Notes: generated by a model from the sequence alone, not told the origin. A stretch of DNA of 64,000 nucleotides from Monomorium pharaonis (GCF_013373865.1 NC_050467.1:38735132-38799131), one strand, 5' to 3'. Positions 1 through 13,633 are shown, numbered from the stretch's first letter. Numbers and translations are program-made.

Positions 1-2354
1 GTGTGCCGTCATAAATCTGCCACGCCGTGGCAAATTAAATCATTATCTGGGAGCTATGAACAAATTGCGCTGATGCATGCTTTACGGGCTCTTATACTTC
101 CTTCATATACCTTCATGTATTGTGCCGGCGCTTCTTCCCCTTTTGTTATCCCCCCCCTCCCCGCCCTCCTCCCTTCACCGCCCTCGCATTCCTCCGTTCG
201 CTCTTTATACGCCATTACCGCGATTTTACGCGCGTTCGCGCGCTGGAAACTCCGCGCGAGTGTATTCTCTTCTTGCGACTCGCGCGGCGGTTTGCAGTTA
301 TAGCGCGCGTAGACTAATACACATAAATTTCAGCCGAGGATGATGATAAAAAGGCTGCGGCCGTGGCAACTCGGTGAGAGATCGTGCGATGTTTTGCGTC
401 GAACTTTGCGTTAGAAAATTTTCAACTTTCCGCGGCGTATAATCTTTGTTATATTTGGCGCGCGGCCTCCCGAGTATTTTAGAAGCGTGCAACGCACGCA
501 ATGAACGTATATTTCGCTTAAAAAGTATCGTGGAAGCGGAGAAGTTGCAAACAGAGTAGAAATTTAATTTGAACTCGAAATGTGCGAATCAAGATTTCTT
601 TTAATAAATCGAATTTAATTAGACCGAATCGAGTCGGTGGAACATGGCTTTTAATTAACATCATAATTATCATTAGGTTGAAGTTTTATATCTAGATAAT
701 ATATATAAAAAATTTTTTCTACAGAAGAAAAATATAATATTGATTACATGATACAAAATCACTTTAAACTAAATGATTTTATAGCATTGTGATTCGTATT
801 CGAATAATTAGCACATCTCTAATTGGAGTTTCAAGAGAATTGTAAATTATCGTTCTATTTGACGTCTTAAATTAGAGAATTACACATTCATGTCTATCAT
901 GCGGTACGTTCATTTGCATAACAATGGATTTCGCATTATATACACGAATACAATGTAATTCATCGATCCCCATCGAAATCGCATGCCAATAATGTAAATG
1001 GCACACCACTGGAAAACACTTTTTTGGAAACACGTTTACCACGAGAGAGCTCTTGTCCAATTGAATTCTCATTCCGATAGTTCCGGTTCACTTCGTCGCG
1101 ACATTGACAAAAGAAGTGCATTTCAGATACGCGATAAATCACCCCTGAAAAATTGGCTCGCACGCCACAGTCAAGCTATACGACCCGATTTCGTTCAAAT
1201 CGTACGAGTTGTTGGCTAGACGTATGCCGTCAGCTAGACGGCCATTCATTCATCGATAATGATTGATTTTTGGGGCCCAAAAAATAAAGAAACGACGATC
1301 TTGTCTTTTTAACGAGGTACATTTTCTTCTTTCATGTCACACTGTTTTCGAGTCGCAACGTATAATTCGCTGCAACTCGTAGATTTGTCGTACAACAGCG
1401 AGAGAGAAAGAAAAAAAAGAAAGAAGGAGAGATAAAGACAAGCATGCATAATATGATTGATTTAGAATCACTGTGGAGATCGTAGTGAAAAGATCTAACG
1501 AGCTGAAGCACGTTTCGTTGCCATGGGATCGTAAGGGCGATAGGTTGTGAATGCTCTCGGTTATTCGCGAGTAAAATAACGTGAGCTGATTATTTGCTCG
1601 ATATATCAGCTGTCGCTCTTACAATTCTGCGAACGCGTGACATTCTCTTTCAGAGACATAGAAGAATTCTATCGCGTTAACTTCGGTCACCTCTACGCGA
1701 GCACAACCGAGCGGATAATATACGATCCTGATTGCAACTCGTATGTCCAACAGTTTGTAATTCAACCGGTGGAAATCTCGCATTCGATTCTCGCTTCTTA
1801 TATATATCGAACAGTTGCATTGACAGTCGTTGACAGTACAGATCTTATCTCTCGTTATGCTCTTCGCACGTCTCGGAATCGCGACGAATAGTGAATTAAT
1901 GCACGCCAGGAGCAACAGGGAGCTTGATCTCAGTCTACAAATTGCAGCTGACAATTCAATCGCGTTTGCCAATGTTATGTCACACCAGAGTTTGCTTGCT
2001 TCGTTTAGCTTCTAATGCGATTCGACATCTTAAATCGGTATGCAAGTGATCTTTGCGAGATTTACGATATAATCAGCTTCAATTTACAAACTACAAGTTT
2101 AAAAGATTAAAATGTAAGAAAGTTAAAATCAGTTTTATGTAATTTGTTTTATAATTCTCTTTTTCTGTGCAAAATAGTATTAAATATTTCAATACTAAGT
2201 TTTAGTAAATTAATAAATGACAATTGTATATCAGAACACGCAACAATTACACTGGAAGAGTCCCTCGTAAATTTCAGAACGATTGCGAACGCGATGCGAA
2301 TATCGCGGTTTGTGTAAATACGCGACCTATTGGAAAATCGAAAGTGTAACTCAC
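1..2354. other. No supported gene; probably intron of gene A
   Basis: CpG-rich at 1-500, AT-rich from about 550. ORFs on both strands around 1619-1972 look like chance. It lies downstream of gene A exon 2 on the gene A strand, and no exon-3-like sequence (GY..T...Y.IEP) was seen, so it is inferred to be intron. Confidence 0.5.
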
Positions 2355-2689
2355 CAGACCATCGCAGGCGGACAGAGCGACGCGGGAATTCCGATGGCCC
2401 TTAATGAATCCTCGATAATGACATTTGCTGCCATGACTTTTCGCCGGGCTGCGGACGTGCACATCTCGCTTCCGTCTTTCGACGACCATTGCACGGCCGA
2501 TGAAGTTGTCGACCGCTGTCAGCTCGAGATGGTACTCGTTACCGGCCACCGCCACTCGATAATGAACGACTGGCCCGTCTTCGTGATGATGATGAGTAAC
2601 ATTTTCCGAGATGAAATCGCCTAAGTGATTCACCTTCCGTGGTATTACGATCTCGTGATCGTGCAAATGTTCCTGCAGGGTGTATATCC
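2355..2689 (-). CDS. ADAMTS gene A, prodomain exon (partial gene)
   Basis: Exon of a third ADAMTS-family gene, read right to left. Seen: an acceptor AG at 2690-2691, 111 whole codons preceded by two bases that finish a split codon, and a GTGAGT donor at 2354. The translation contains HDHEIVIPRKV near its start, HYRVAVAGNEYHLEL in the middle, and KCHYRGFIKGHRNSRVALS then ACDGL at the end. These line up with exon 2 of gene B (ELLVPRRV, QCHYRGTVRGNANSRAALS, CDGV) and of gene C (EVVIPRRV, QCHYRARVRN, CYGL), including the phase-0 donor after the CDG(L/V) motif. Family knowledge: this is the reprolysin-type propeptide that keeps the protease latent and helps it fold during secretion. The start phase matches gene C. 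The next exon would lie below 2354 and was not found, so it is probably outside the window. The signal-peptide exon should lie above 2690 but was not identified. The family assignment is secure; the subfamily is not. Confidence 0.85.
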
Positions 2690-2837
2690 CTGAAAATGTA
2701 AAAGAGCTGACTATAGATGAGAAAGTCTGCAATCTGTACCTGTCGCAATGTCTTCTTACGACACTTTCAAGAACCGAATTACATAAAGCTAATCTTTGAG
2801 GAAAAAGTGGCAAATTGAATTTCAGTGTGATAAGAAT

Positions 2838-3238
2838 ACATGAAGAGAGAATTTTTTTTTAGAATTTATCCCAAAGCCATGATAATCGTGAGACAACATG
2901 GAGAAGAATTTTGCTGTAATTGTAGCAAAATTTAACCAAACTGTTTTAAAATAATTAGTTGAATATTAGACTTATATGTGAATAAACAAGAAATAAAAAT
3001 AAATTTTTTTAAATATTTTTCGGTCGAAGCAAATTTCAATGCTTAATAATAATTTTATTTGCATATTAATTATTTTTATATATCTTTCTACTGTTTTTTT
3101 ATGGAATAGTTTCGTTAAATTTTATTAAAATTTTACTAAACTAGTCTAAACTTACAGAAAAATTCTTCGAAGTCCATATTGTCTCACGATTACTATGGTT
3201 TTTAGTATAAGTTTAAAGAGAAAATTCTCTCGTTGTAC
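2838..3238. mobile_element. MITE-like palindromic element
   Basis: Imperfect inverted repeat. The left arm contains TAATCGTGAGACAACATGGA (from 2883) and the right arm, read in reverse complement, contains TAATCGTGAGACAATATGGA. Matching extends outwards to GAGAGAATTTT on both sides and inwards to GAAGAATTTT. The centre is AT-rich with no ORF. Long arms without coding capacity fit a non-autonomous DNA transposon. No clear target duplication was identified and the ends are approximate. Confidence 0.6.
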
Positions 3239-6200
3239 AAAATATCATTGATTCTATTTAATTCTATTTAACACTATTTTTAATTGCGCGTAAATTTTCA
3301 TTTTATTTTGTCAAACATATACCATACTTATTGAGTGTTTATTGCTTTGAATTTCGCTCAAGCAATAAAAAGCGAAGTGTTTGTTATATTACGCAAGTAA
3401 ACAGATACATAAAAGTCAAATCACACACAGATACAAGGCGATAAAATTCGGTGAGGATCAGGAAATGAAAAGCGGCCGAACCTTTGTGATACATGCGACA
3501 GTAACGCGCCATAAATCCGCTGTAATAATTTGCGATTGATTTAGCGTGCCCGCTGGCGCGCTTAGAAAGGTGCCGCTTACTACGTTCGATTAACGCCCTC
3601 GTTAAGCACCGCCATCGCCGTTGAGATAGATGAATACGAGTCGGCCGGTCGGGTTTCTTCGACACGCCTAATCCCTCATTGTGACGGTTCCAGGAGATCG
3701 TTTCGGAGAACGACAAATCCTCCAGCTTGATGTAAGATCGCGTCTCCCGCTGATGTGTCTCAGAACGAACAATCCTAAATTTCTCGCGTAAATTACGAGA
3801 TACTTGAGAACGACTAACCGATATCGAGGAGGGAGGGAGATATTCACCGCTGTAATGTGACAATGGCTAACTGTTGTTGTAGGTCGTACGTATCCGCTCG
3901 CGGCAATTTATTTCGCAATGAAACTTCGATTTTTCATTCTCTCATTCTCGAGAAATTGACTCGAGGTCAAGTTGCGCTTTGAGCGATACGACAAATCGTG
4001 GCATCACTTGCCACGAGCGTATCGATTCTGTTGTCTTGACTATTGTTACTGATGATCTAACGCTTAATGGAATAATTGTAGTTAACCTCTGTTCATGGTG
4101 AATGGAAAGAAAAGCATGCAGTCAAGAACGCAGACGCGGTTCAACTACGGTAATATGTCTTCATATAAAAGTTGTTTCTGACTGCGCCGTTATGGTCCCG
4201 TCTGCATGTCAGTGACAGGCATTAACTACGGAAAATGCCTCTTTGGTTTTGACCTATTTCTTATATTTTTCTGAAGCTAAAAGTCAATTTAATTTTTCAA
4301 AAATTGGAGATGTTATAACTAGATGAAACAATATAATTTATCTTCATGATACTAATTATTAAATAAAGAGAAAGTCATGTACATTTGTTCATGCGTAAGG
4401 AAATAAAAAAAAGGTGATTGTAAAGTCCAAATGTTGATTGGCTTGACCAAGAATTATTGCGTAAATTGAATGAATTAAAATCCAAGTATATATTCTTCGA
4501 TCTTAGATGATTAATTTATTAAATATAACGAGAGTTTGAGAGATGATTTTATTGAACGCAAACGTTTTCATGCGTCTTACGTAATCTCGTGAAATCTCGC
4601 ACGACATTACGGTTGAAACGTAGGTGTACATCATTGGCGTGCACTGCTCTCGGCAGTCTGTGCCTAATAGTTTCTGCAGTTAATGATTTTCTCGTGATCG
4701 CTATAGAGTCTCGGCTGCTCCGCAAAGCGTTTGTTGTGCCGCTAATGTTCCATACGAATGCAAAATGCAGGTAAGGTTTTCTACCTTACAGTAGTGATAG
4801 TTACTGCTGTAATGATTTACGCTATTTATCATTAATTTCTTTATATTAATATTAAATAGCAATTGGTCTTGAATAACTCATCTTCTCTGACGCAATATTA
4901 CTCGTCTGCCACACGTAGATGCGTAAGAGAGCATCATTCATCTAATTCGGCTTATTACTCGCAATGTTTGAAATCTCTTCGAAATTCCGACGTTCGTTTA
5001 AGCAATAGATGTGATATATATTCGCGCCTCCGATTATGACACATTGCGTCGCGATATAGAGTTGTTAAGGCGAACGAAAGCATTAACGTTGCGTTACATT
5101 TGTTTTCAAAGTTTTATCTTTAGCTTTTGTTCAAGAAATACTATCCAAAGACAAAGTGGTACACCCGATTTATTGGTGATCTTCCTCTGTGCGACAATGA
5201 TGCAACATGTTATCTACAGACCTTGTTTTGGGAAAATTGATAATTACCGGTAATCTCATTAAAATACGTGACTGCTAATTATGTCGTACGGTCGTGGCTC
5301 TCTAATTTTATCTTGTTGCATCGCGAAGCGTCTCTCACGTTAGTTCAAGGGACTAGACACGAGGCTCTGGAACCGATCTATCCGCTTTGCATGGCTCGAC
5401 GGCGATCGCTAAGAGGCGGTTAGATAGGCAGATAAACAGGACGAGAGAGAGAGAGAGGGGAAGGGAGGGGAAGAGAAAGACAGGTGCCGTCTAGTACAGG
5501 TAGTTGAACGGTGTGTAATCATCATTATCCCATTATCATTAAAGTTGGAAAAATGGCGGGGCGACCAATAGACGAGCACGTCCAGCTAGTCGGGGTTAAC
5601 TACAGGTGGGGACCGTTGGATGGAGATACTCGGACCTCCCATACAGGCTGTACCTACTGTAAACGTCTCTACAGGCACGATCGCGGCCGTTCGTATGCCA
5701 TACGTACGAACTGTGCCACTACTACGGCTCGTCTAATTGCGTATAATTGATGATGCGCGCTGTCCCGGGTTAACATAATTATACGCGACTTATGCAGCGA
5801 GTTATTAATTGGCCGCACTTACCTGCCGACAATTAACCTTCCGGCGGTCGTGTACAGAACGGAGTAAGTAAATGAGAACGTACTTCTCGCTGGGCCATAG
5901 ATAATAATTATGTATTTTATCTCATTTAATATACCGTAACAAATGTAATTGTAACAAATATTCTCAAAATGTACTTAGCGACTCTCACCCAATACGATTT
6001 TTATAATATTTTTATCTCTATTTTTTTCATTATATATTTAAGTTTTTCGTTTTCTTCGCATCCCGAATCTAATACGTTATATTTTATTTGTTGTGTTCTT
6101 TTCTTTCAAGTTTCGTATGCAATGTTTTTAAATGACTAGCCCTCTGTAATAAATGCTCAATCAATCAATGCGCTCCTACTAAAGAAGAATATTCATTTGA

Positions 6201-7850
6201 TAAAATACCAGCATTTTCAATAATAGGCGATGAGATAGGTGAGAACATAAAAAAAAGTAGATCGTCGGATGTTTAATCGGCTATTTTTACGAGTTTTTTT
6301 TATTCTCGGGGAAGAAATCGCCTCGCCGCGCGTAAGAATTCTTGACAGATTTAGAGGTAGCCGAAAGATCGGCCTTCTCGCAGAATTTATGGGTACCCGC
6401 GCGTATGGAAATCCCGTATTGCAGATCGACGCGATAATTCAGGTACCGATCGTAAGGCCGATACGCAAGGCATTTCGTACGTCTGATATAACGTAATTTA
6501 TCGTCGCACTGCTGTCCGCCTACCGTCGTCCGTCGATCGTGCCACGCCGTGGTGTTCTCTATACTTCGTCAGTGTCGTCGGCTTATTTCACGTGCACGCA
6601 AGGACTGACGTTGCTACGATCTAATCGATAAAACATCCGTCTTCCGCCGGTCTTCTCGCGGACCCGCGATCAATAAGGGAAGTATGATCGACGCACGCGC
6701 GTTCCGTCGTCCTCGCAACGCAATCCAAAATTTCGGCTCGCTCGGAGGAAAGTGGGGCACGGGGCGCAATCAAGCATCCTCTTATCTGGGCGGCGAGGTA
6801 ATTATATCGTGCGCTCGGGAGGAAACTGTTTTCAAATTCTGTCTGTGTAACGGCCACACGAGTATTGTATCATTTGCAGGGCGAAGATTTATCGTCGTGC
6901 TACCCCTCCACTTTCCTTTGCAGCGTGGGAGGGCGAGAGACGCGACCGCAGGTTTCGATTTCGGTCTCACGGTTCCACGAGTTGTTGTCACGGGCGAATC
7001 GCGGAGGCGCAGCGGCCGAAGTTATTAGGCGTCGGAATGATTCTTTATCGGCGATACCTGGGTATTACGGTAGAAACCAGTTCCTACAGATGACTCATTC
7101 CCGGGTCCATCTCGCGCGCAGGCCATCCCGCAAGAATGGGTCCCTTTCCCCTTGCCGGCCTCTCGTCTGCCACCATTAGCATATACCTACTTATCGAATT
7201 CATTAAAGTCGTCACGATATGCCCGCGGAAATATAATCGAACTGCGCAGCGAGACATAGTCGTCCCTAGAGGACGAGTTTCTCGTAATCGTCGCCTGAAT
7301 CATGGTCGCCGACGGTTTCTAACCGATATAAACACTGGTTTTACGATGCCGAAACTTGATACCGCATTCGATCCACGATGACCTTTATTTAAAATTCGGT
7401 GTAAGTGACGGCTGAGTAAATTTACTTGTATGTCGAGGATGGATCGTCCTGCGTGAAAAAGATGCGGTTCTCGAGCGGGTTATAAATTATGCGATCTGTC
7501 GATGCCGTTAGTTGAGTTTTTTGTACGAAATACAAAGAATTAGGCTTTTTTTAGGGAATATTAGCTTTCAAGCGGATATTCTTAACATCTTAAATTTCTA
7601 TGACATAAATACGGTAGAAGTCGAGAAGAAATCGAAAATTATTCAACCACTTCACGATAGTTAATTAATTCGTAGATCATTAAATAACTTGACACACTTG
7701 TCTTTTTCAATATTCCTGAAAAATAACTTTGTCACGTAAAGTGTCCAATTATAACTTTAAAAAAATTATTATACAATTGATACACTAATTGTAGATTTTG
7801 GAAAAATATTTAAAAATATAAAAGTCCTAATAATTAAATGCACCGCTCGC
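3239..7850. other. No supported gene
   Basis: Mixed AT-rich DNA with CpG-rich patches (about 5300-5760 and 6300-7380) and a short GA tract near 5441-5470. A 159-codon - strand ORF at 3384-3863 has no recognisable domain or signal peptide. Inferred as intron 1 of gene A or intergenic. Confidence 0.5.
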
Positions 7851-8277
7851 GCACGCACACACACACACACACATATCCATGTATGCATGTAGACATGTAG
7901 ACATGTAGGCATGTAGGCATATAGGTATGTAGGCATGTAGCCATGTAGGCATGTAAGCATGTAGCCATGTAGCCATATAGTAGGCATGTAGACATGTAGG
8001 TATGTAGGCATGTAGCCATGTAGTAGGCATGTAACCATGTAGCCATGTAGTAGGCATGTAACTATGTAGCCATGTAGGCATGTAGGCATGTAGCCATGTA
8101 GCCATGTAGTAAGCATGTAAGCATGTAGGCATGTAGGTATGTAGGCATGTAGGCATGTAGACATATAGACATGTAGGCACTACTATATGTCTACATGCGT
8201 ACTACATGACTACATGCCTACATGTCTACATGCATGTATGTACGTACACATGTGTGTGTGTGTGTGTGTGTGTGTGT
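7851..8277. repeat. Strand-switching minisatellite between (CA)n and (TG)n
   Basis: Starts with (AC)n, continues as many imperfect copies of an 8-11 bp unit built on ATGTAG (GCATGTAG, CCATGTAG, ACATGTAG) up to about 8179, then switches to the complementary unit CTACATG from about 8188, and ends in (TG)n. The ends are mutually inverted, so the array can fold back. It creates long spurious ORFs on the - strand. Confidence 0.9.
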
Positions 8278-11123
8278 TTCGTTGAATCCTAATTGTAAGT
8301 CAAAGTAAAATTAAATATTTTATTATAGACATTTATTAGTACATTTATTAATACAATTATAGAAATTTTTTCTATAATTCTAATCATTTTAAAATATTTA
8401 ACTTTTCAAAAATTCACGATGGATTTATTGAATATATAATAATTTGTTTAATTGCTTAATACTGTTTTTATATACATATGTATTGACATTAATAATTTTC
8501 TCAAATGTTTGATCGTTAAATTTTCACAAGTTTACGAAATTATTTTAACCTTAAACAATCCATAATTGGAATCGTCATCTTATTTAGGAGACATTTGGCG
8601 GAGCACGAAAATCTGCGATGGGAATTTCAGATTTGGAAGATACAATATGAATGTATGACTTCTGCCAACTGCTGCGACATCGCTTCGCGGAAATCGGGGC
8701 ACGCAATTAGACACGTTCATCAGAGAGATCTGCAAAGTTTAACGGCCAACGTATCTCTGCTCGCTCTCGTCGGCGAATTATTTGAGGAGTTTGCGATACA
8801 GGCATCTCACGCACAGCCAATCGAGATCGCTCTGCGAACAATGGGGTATTCTCGAAAATCCGTGATGTACGCGCGTCTGTGTGTATAGCACACCGCTGTC
8901 CGATTTTATACAAACGTTGCACTGTGCGCTTCGAAACTCGCCGCGCGCGCTGTACCATCGAGCCACAACAGCTGGTCTCGCTTTTACGGCGAACGAGATA
9001 GCTTTGATTAAACAAGCCGCGCCCAAGGTTCCCGCGGATGCGGTTAATGCGGCACTTGTGGTTTAGCCTCGCGATCAAATGAGATCAATCATTAAGGAAT
9101 TTACCTGAACCGGCTGACAAATCGTCTGGATATTCCCTTAATCCCTCTCCCCTCTCCCGTTGGATTTTCATGGAAACGTCGATGAATGGATGGAACTTTT
9201 AGAATTGGGATTGCGAGCGAAATTTGCGCGATTAATTATCGTAACGTTTCGAACCGCCCGCGCGGGCAACGAATGTGCCGTGAATGTACATTCTAATATC
9301 ATTGCGATTAATCACGGAGGGGGAAAAAAATACGCGAGTCGATATTTAGCTTATCGAGAAACAATTGTAACGAATAGCCGATAAAACGAAATAACGAGCA
9401 ATAGCCACGGCGTTCGTGCCGCGCGTACTGAATGTATCTTTGTAATAAATACACGCGCGCGATCCGATACTAATTCGCGCAAAGTGCGTGAAAGCGGCCG
9501 CGGCTTACATGCCGATCGTTGCTATCGTAACGCGTGAGGTTGTTAGACGCAATATCCGAGGCACATTTGCGGCGTAATCACTCGGAAAAATGGCCACCAT
9601 CGTTTGAGCGACGACCTCCCTCGTCGCGTTCGTGACGGCGCGGCGTTTAATTTCCCCGATTGCCCCACGTGATGAAACGTCCGCTTTCGCACGTGTGTAC
9701 ACGCGAGACATATTTACACATCGCGCGATGCGTATATACGTCGTTCGGGATGGAATGAAGTTAGGTCGACCGGAGACGGCGATTAATCACCAACGGTACA
9801 ACTTAATTACTGCTCGTGCCCCCCCCCCCCCCCTGCTAATCCGGCCGCGCGCGAGCTACCGCTCGCACGCGCAATCTACTCGCGTCGCGCGCGATTCCCG
9901 GACACGCCGATGGATCCGCGCTAATCGTCTTGGCTCCTAATTGATTGAATTTCATTTTTGCGGATCGACAGGCTACCGGACGCGAGTACTGGTGCGCGTA
10001 GCGTCGATCGGATTATTTCTCAATGTCGTCGTTGCCACTGTACCTATTCTCGCGCGTAGATGGATACAAATTAAGCCCTTCGAAGCATACTTTTTTTTTT
10101 CAATTTCGTACACAGAGGTTTTTGGGATTTTTCGTGTGATACGAAGATTTCGAATGTTTTTAAAGGATATTTTAAAAAATATCTTTAGGATTTATAATTT
10201 CTTTCAGACTTAATTTCTTTGCTATATTAAATATGCTCATAAATATTAAACTTGTATCGGAAGCTACAGCTTTAGTGTCTCTTTTTCTGTATCAAGGATT
10301 GATGGGATTTGATTGAGGCATGTTCAAAATAATAATGTATTATAACAGATATATCTTCAAATGAGCTTTAAAGAACGTATCGACACATAATCTAAATATG
10401 TAATAATAATCATCCCTAAATGATACACGTGCGAATATTCTAAAGCGATTGGCTGACAATATCGCATTTGCGATCGGATTCGTAGCTTTCGCAACGGCGC
10501 ATGATTTGCGAGGCGTAGTTTCGATTATCTTAATCCTTATCCCAAGGCCTCGCCGAAAGAACATTGGTTTCAGGATGCCGGGGTCATCGCCTTGACACTA
10601 CTACTCCATCCCAGTTTTCCGATAAGATATTTCCAACGTGATTTGCTGCGAAGCCGCGAACAGAAGACGGCCTCCTCCCGCAACCGCCGTCGCCACAGGC
10701 GGCCGCTATTATTTCGCCACTTAACAGGAGTGGCGTGTACGTTGTACGAGAAGAGTGACTGATTCGCACCTTGCGGGGGCAGACAGGACGAAGATGCTGT
10801 CGAGAGCGTGGGCCGCGGGCCGATCAGTAATATAACGAATAAAGCCCACGCGGCCAGGCGCGGAGCATGCTGCAGGAGTGATCCTTTTCAAGAGACACTC
10901 GAGCTCCTCACCCACGGGTATTTCGCACGCTCCGCGGATATTTCTTCGTAACAACGAAATGCCGTTATTTTTTTCTCTGTGTGTATGTTTGTTGACCCCC
11001 GATGCGGTCAGTCGCTTATTCATACACGCGAGCTGTCCGTAATTTATGAAGTTTATCGAGACGACGCAGAAGGCGACTTTCCCCGTCTTCGGAGGAGAGC
11101 TCGTGGAGTTCATCATTTCCACC

Positions 11124-11149
11124 GTGAGAGAGAGAGAGAGAGAGAGAGA
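11124..11149 (+). repeat. (GA)n microsatellite
   Basis: Uninterrupted GA dinucleotide run. Confidence 0.9.
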
Positions 11150-11335
11150 TATCGTAACTCGGTGGCCCTAGGGAAATCGGTGAAGTCCGTTATTGCGCTG
11201 TCCCGGCTGGAAGACACAGTGGCAGGTAGTTTACACGTTCGATAAGTGACGGCGACGTCGACGTCGGACGGCTGAGGGGGAATTTCTCACGTACCGATGG
11301 TGCACTCGAGTTTACTCGCCTGCCGACGACGTGTC

Positions 11336-11338
<3 letters not shown>

Positions 11339-11414
<76 letters not shown>
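11339..11414 (+). repeat. (TC)n microsatellite, about 76 bp
   Basis: Long uninterrupted TC run followed by a short C run. It generates poly(Ser-Leu) ORFs on the + strand that are not genes. Confidence 0.95.
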
Positions 11415-11416
<2 letters not shown>

Positions 11417-11672
11417 CCCCCTCGGCTCACCTCCGGAGGGAATAGACTGCGGTGCGCGATTCTACTCCGGCACCAATGCAAACTCCGGCGTCTCGCGACA
11501 TGCGAGGGGAGATGAATTAACAGTTACGCCCGCAATTTTACGCATGGTGCATTTAATTTAAGACTTTAGACAGCCTTGGTACGTGATGCGAATGAAATTT
11601 CGCCGGAAGCGAAGTGTGTTGATCGAGCTCAGCGTTTCCCGACGTCTAGCTCACTCTCTGTTGCTCTTTTCC

Positions 11673-11674
<2 letters not shown>

Positions 11675-11707
<33 letters not shown>
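11675..11707 (+). repeat. (CT)n microsatellite
   Basis: CT run inside CT-rich flanks. Confidence 0.9.
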
Positions 11708-11710
<3 letters not shown>

Positions 11711-13633
11711 CGCTTTTGTTTCTATTTATGAGATCATCAGGTAGCGCGAGTGGGTACCGCGTCTCGCTCGGAGCAAATCGTAAATCGATGCTACCCGGCG
11801 GCCTTTAATCGGCGTATAAAATTTTATACCTTCGTAAACTGGATCTTCGTTATTCCGCTGTCGCTCGTGGCTCGCGGATTTAGATAAAGGGCAACAAATA
11901 CGGGCAGATTACAGAAAACGTCCGGACTCTTACGATGCGCCATGCACTGTATCGGCGCGGGGCCGCGCGCGGCGGTCCTTGAGAGAAATATCTCCGTAGT
12001 TCTTGTTCTGCAGAAATGGTTACTGAGATAAGGCGGCACGTCCGTGTAGCATGCGGCCAACGGTGAATAAGCGCACTCAGGTAAATGGCTGGTTATGTTT
12101 GCAATTTATTATCTCGCGGAGAGATAGATGCACCTAACGCATCTGGGCACAATATCGCGTTAAGTCGCAAGCGGAGTCGTCGCTGTACCTGTCACAATGG
12201 CCGGCTAGGAAGGCAGTTGTTTACGTTACGTATTGCCCATTGAATCTTTCTCTTGTTGGTATACGTATAATACACGATCCTTATGATTTATATCGCAAAC
12301 GTTTAACGGAGCTAAAAGGGGGGCACGCGTGGGACATTACGGCAAGGGATTCGATACGGCTGACCTTTTTCATGTATTTATTTACAACGGAGTATCGCGG
12401 TAAGAAACTGGCTAAGGAGAAAAAAAAGAACCGATCGCACGAAATTACGGTAAAAGAAACCTGCTCGTTGCGCTGACCTTTAAATTCGATGTTAATGAAG
12501 CGCAATGCTTTTGTTTTTTTTTTTTATATCAATTCAAAAAAAGACTTTTAGTTTTGCAAAAAGCCTGAAATGTACGTGTATCTGTTCTGCTAAAAACATC
12601 ATTATCGTCGCTAAACGTAAAGGAAACAATCTTCTCTCGTACTTTCACATCTCCATCCGCGTGCCCTCCTTCGTCTCTCTGGTGTCTCCTTTTTTTTTTT
12701 TTTTTTAAATTTATCTCATCGCGCGTATTATTGTACCTCTTCTTCGACGCAAATTATGCAAATCTACGATCGGCTATTAAAGATATTCGAGACGGTCGAA
12801 CATCCAGATCGAACAACGCTGTAACATTCGAATATCGACGATAAATCGAAGGCGATATCAGAGATCGCCGTCATCGGCGTTCCTACGCGGTGCGGGCTCA
12901 CTTTGTAACGTTTTTGGATTTTGCACGTTTCCCGATGTGCCTACGCGGCACTCGCCTTTCATTTCTCACGGTTGCGGCACCGGCGCGGCGTCCGGTCCAG
13001 AATCAAAACCTGCTGAAGAAAGAACGAGGGAAAAAGAAATCTCGCGCGTGCAGAGAGAGCGAGAGAGAGCCGGGGTCCATTGACAGCGTCAGCCCACGCG
13101 ATTCGCCCGCGCTCGCATGCGTGTCTCTGTGCAGGTGCGTGCGGATGCGACGACGCCGCCGCCGTCGCTCGCCTGCACTCTCGTGCTCTTGTGCGTGTAT
13201 AATAAGCCGTGCCACGGATATACGCGGGACGCCCACGCTGCTCGATCAGGCCGCGTGTATTTATGCGCGGGGAAACGAACGGGTGATTTTTCAACGTGGT
13301 TCGAGCCATGAATGGGCGCCTCGTCGTGTTGATTTTACGCGGCTCCGCCGCGCGCTCATCAGGGCCTCTCCTTCCCGTCATTGATTTTGCGGATGCTTGG
13401 CGCCATCGCGTGGATCCGTAATTGCCGGCGGAAAATAAAAAGGGTATCCGGGGCCACGTGAAACGTTTCGGGATATTTTTGCTTCACTCTGCAAGAGTTT
13501 TTACTTGACGCGCTGAAACCACCGAGAGTTTTTCGAATTGCCGAATCGTATTTATTTGTTTTCGTTACTTGTAATGATCTATTCCATCCGGAATATTATA
13601 CGTACGTATTCGGGTCGCACGTATTGCAATTTT

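Larger units (their letters stand above)
8278..13633. other. No supported gene; CpG-rich noncoding DNA with microsatellites
   Basis: AT-rich to about 8580, then largely CpG-rich to 13600. Contains a C homopolymer near 9820 and several CT/GA tracts listed separately. ORFs here (for example 12890-13384 and its reverse shadow 12959-13381) are arginine/serine-rich and look compositional. Confidence 0.5.

Noticed and set aside
1619..1972. 117-codon - strand ORF with a hydrophobic start
   Set aside because: No recognisable domain, overlapped by an equally plausible + strand ORF, and not alignable to the next expected ADAMTS exon.
3384..3863. 159-codon - strand ORF considered as first exon of gene A
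   Set aside because: No signal peptide at its start and no suitable phase-1 donor joining to 2689.
7769..8180. Overlapping - strand ORFs of 131 and 117 codons rich in YMPTCLH
   Set aside because: Direct translation of the ATGTAG minisatellite in two frames; no gene signal.
8595..8888. 97-codon + strand ORF
   Set aside because: Mixed composition but no domain, no convincing splice partners, and a long ORF on the opposite strand.
11297..11561. Poly(Ser-Leu) ORFs
   Set aside because: Come from the (TC)n microsatellite.
12890..13384. 164-codon + strand ORF and its 140-codon reverse shadow
   Set aside because: Both are Arg/Ser-rich products of CpG-rich DNA.
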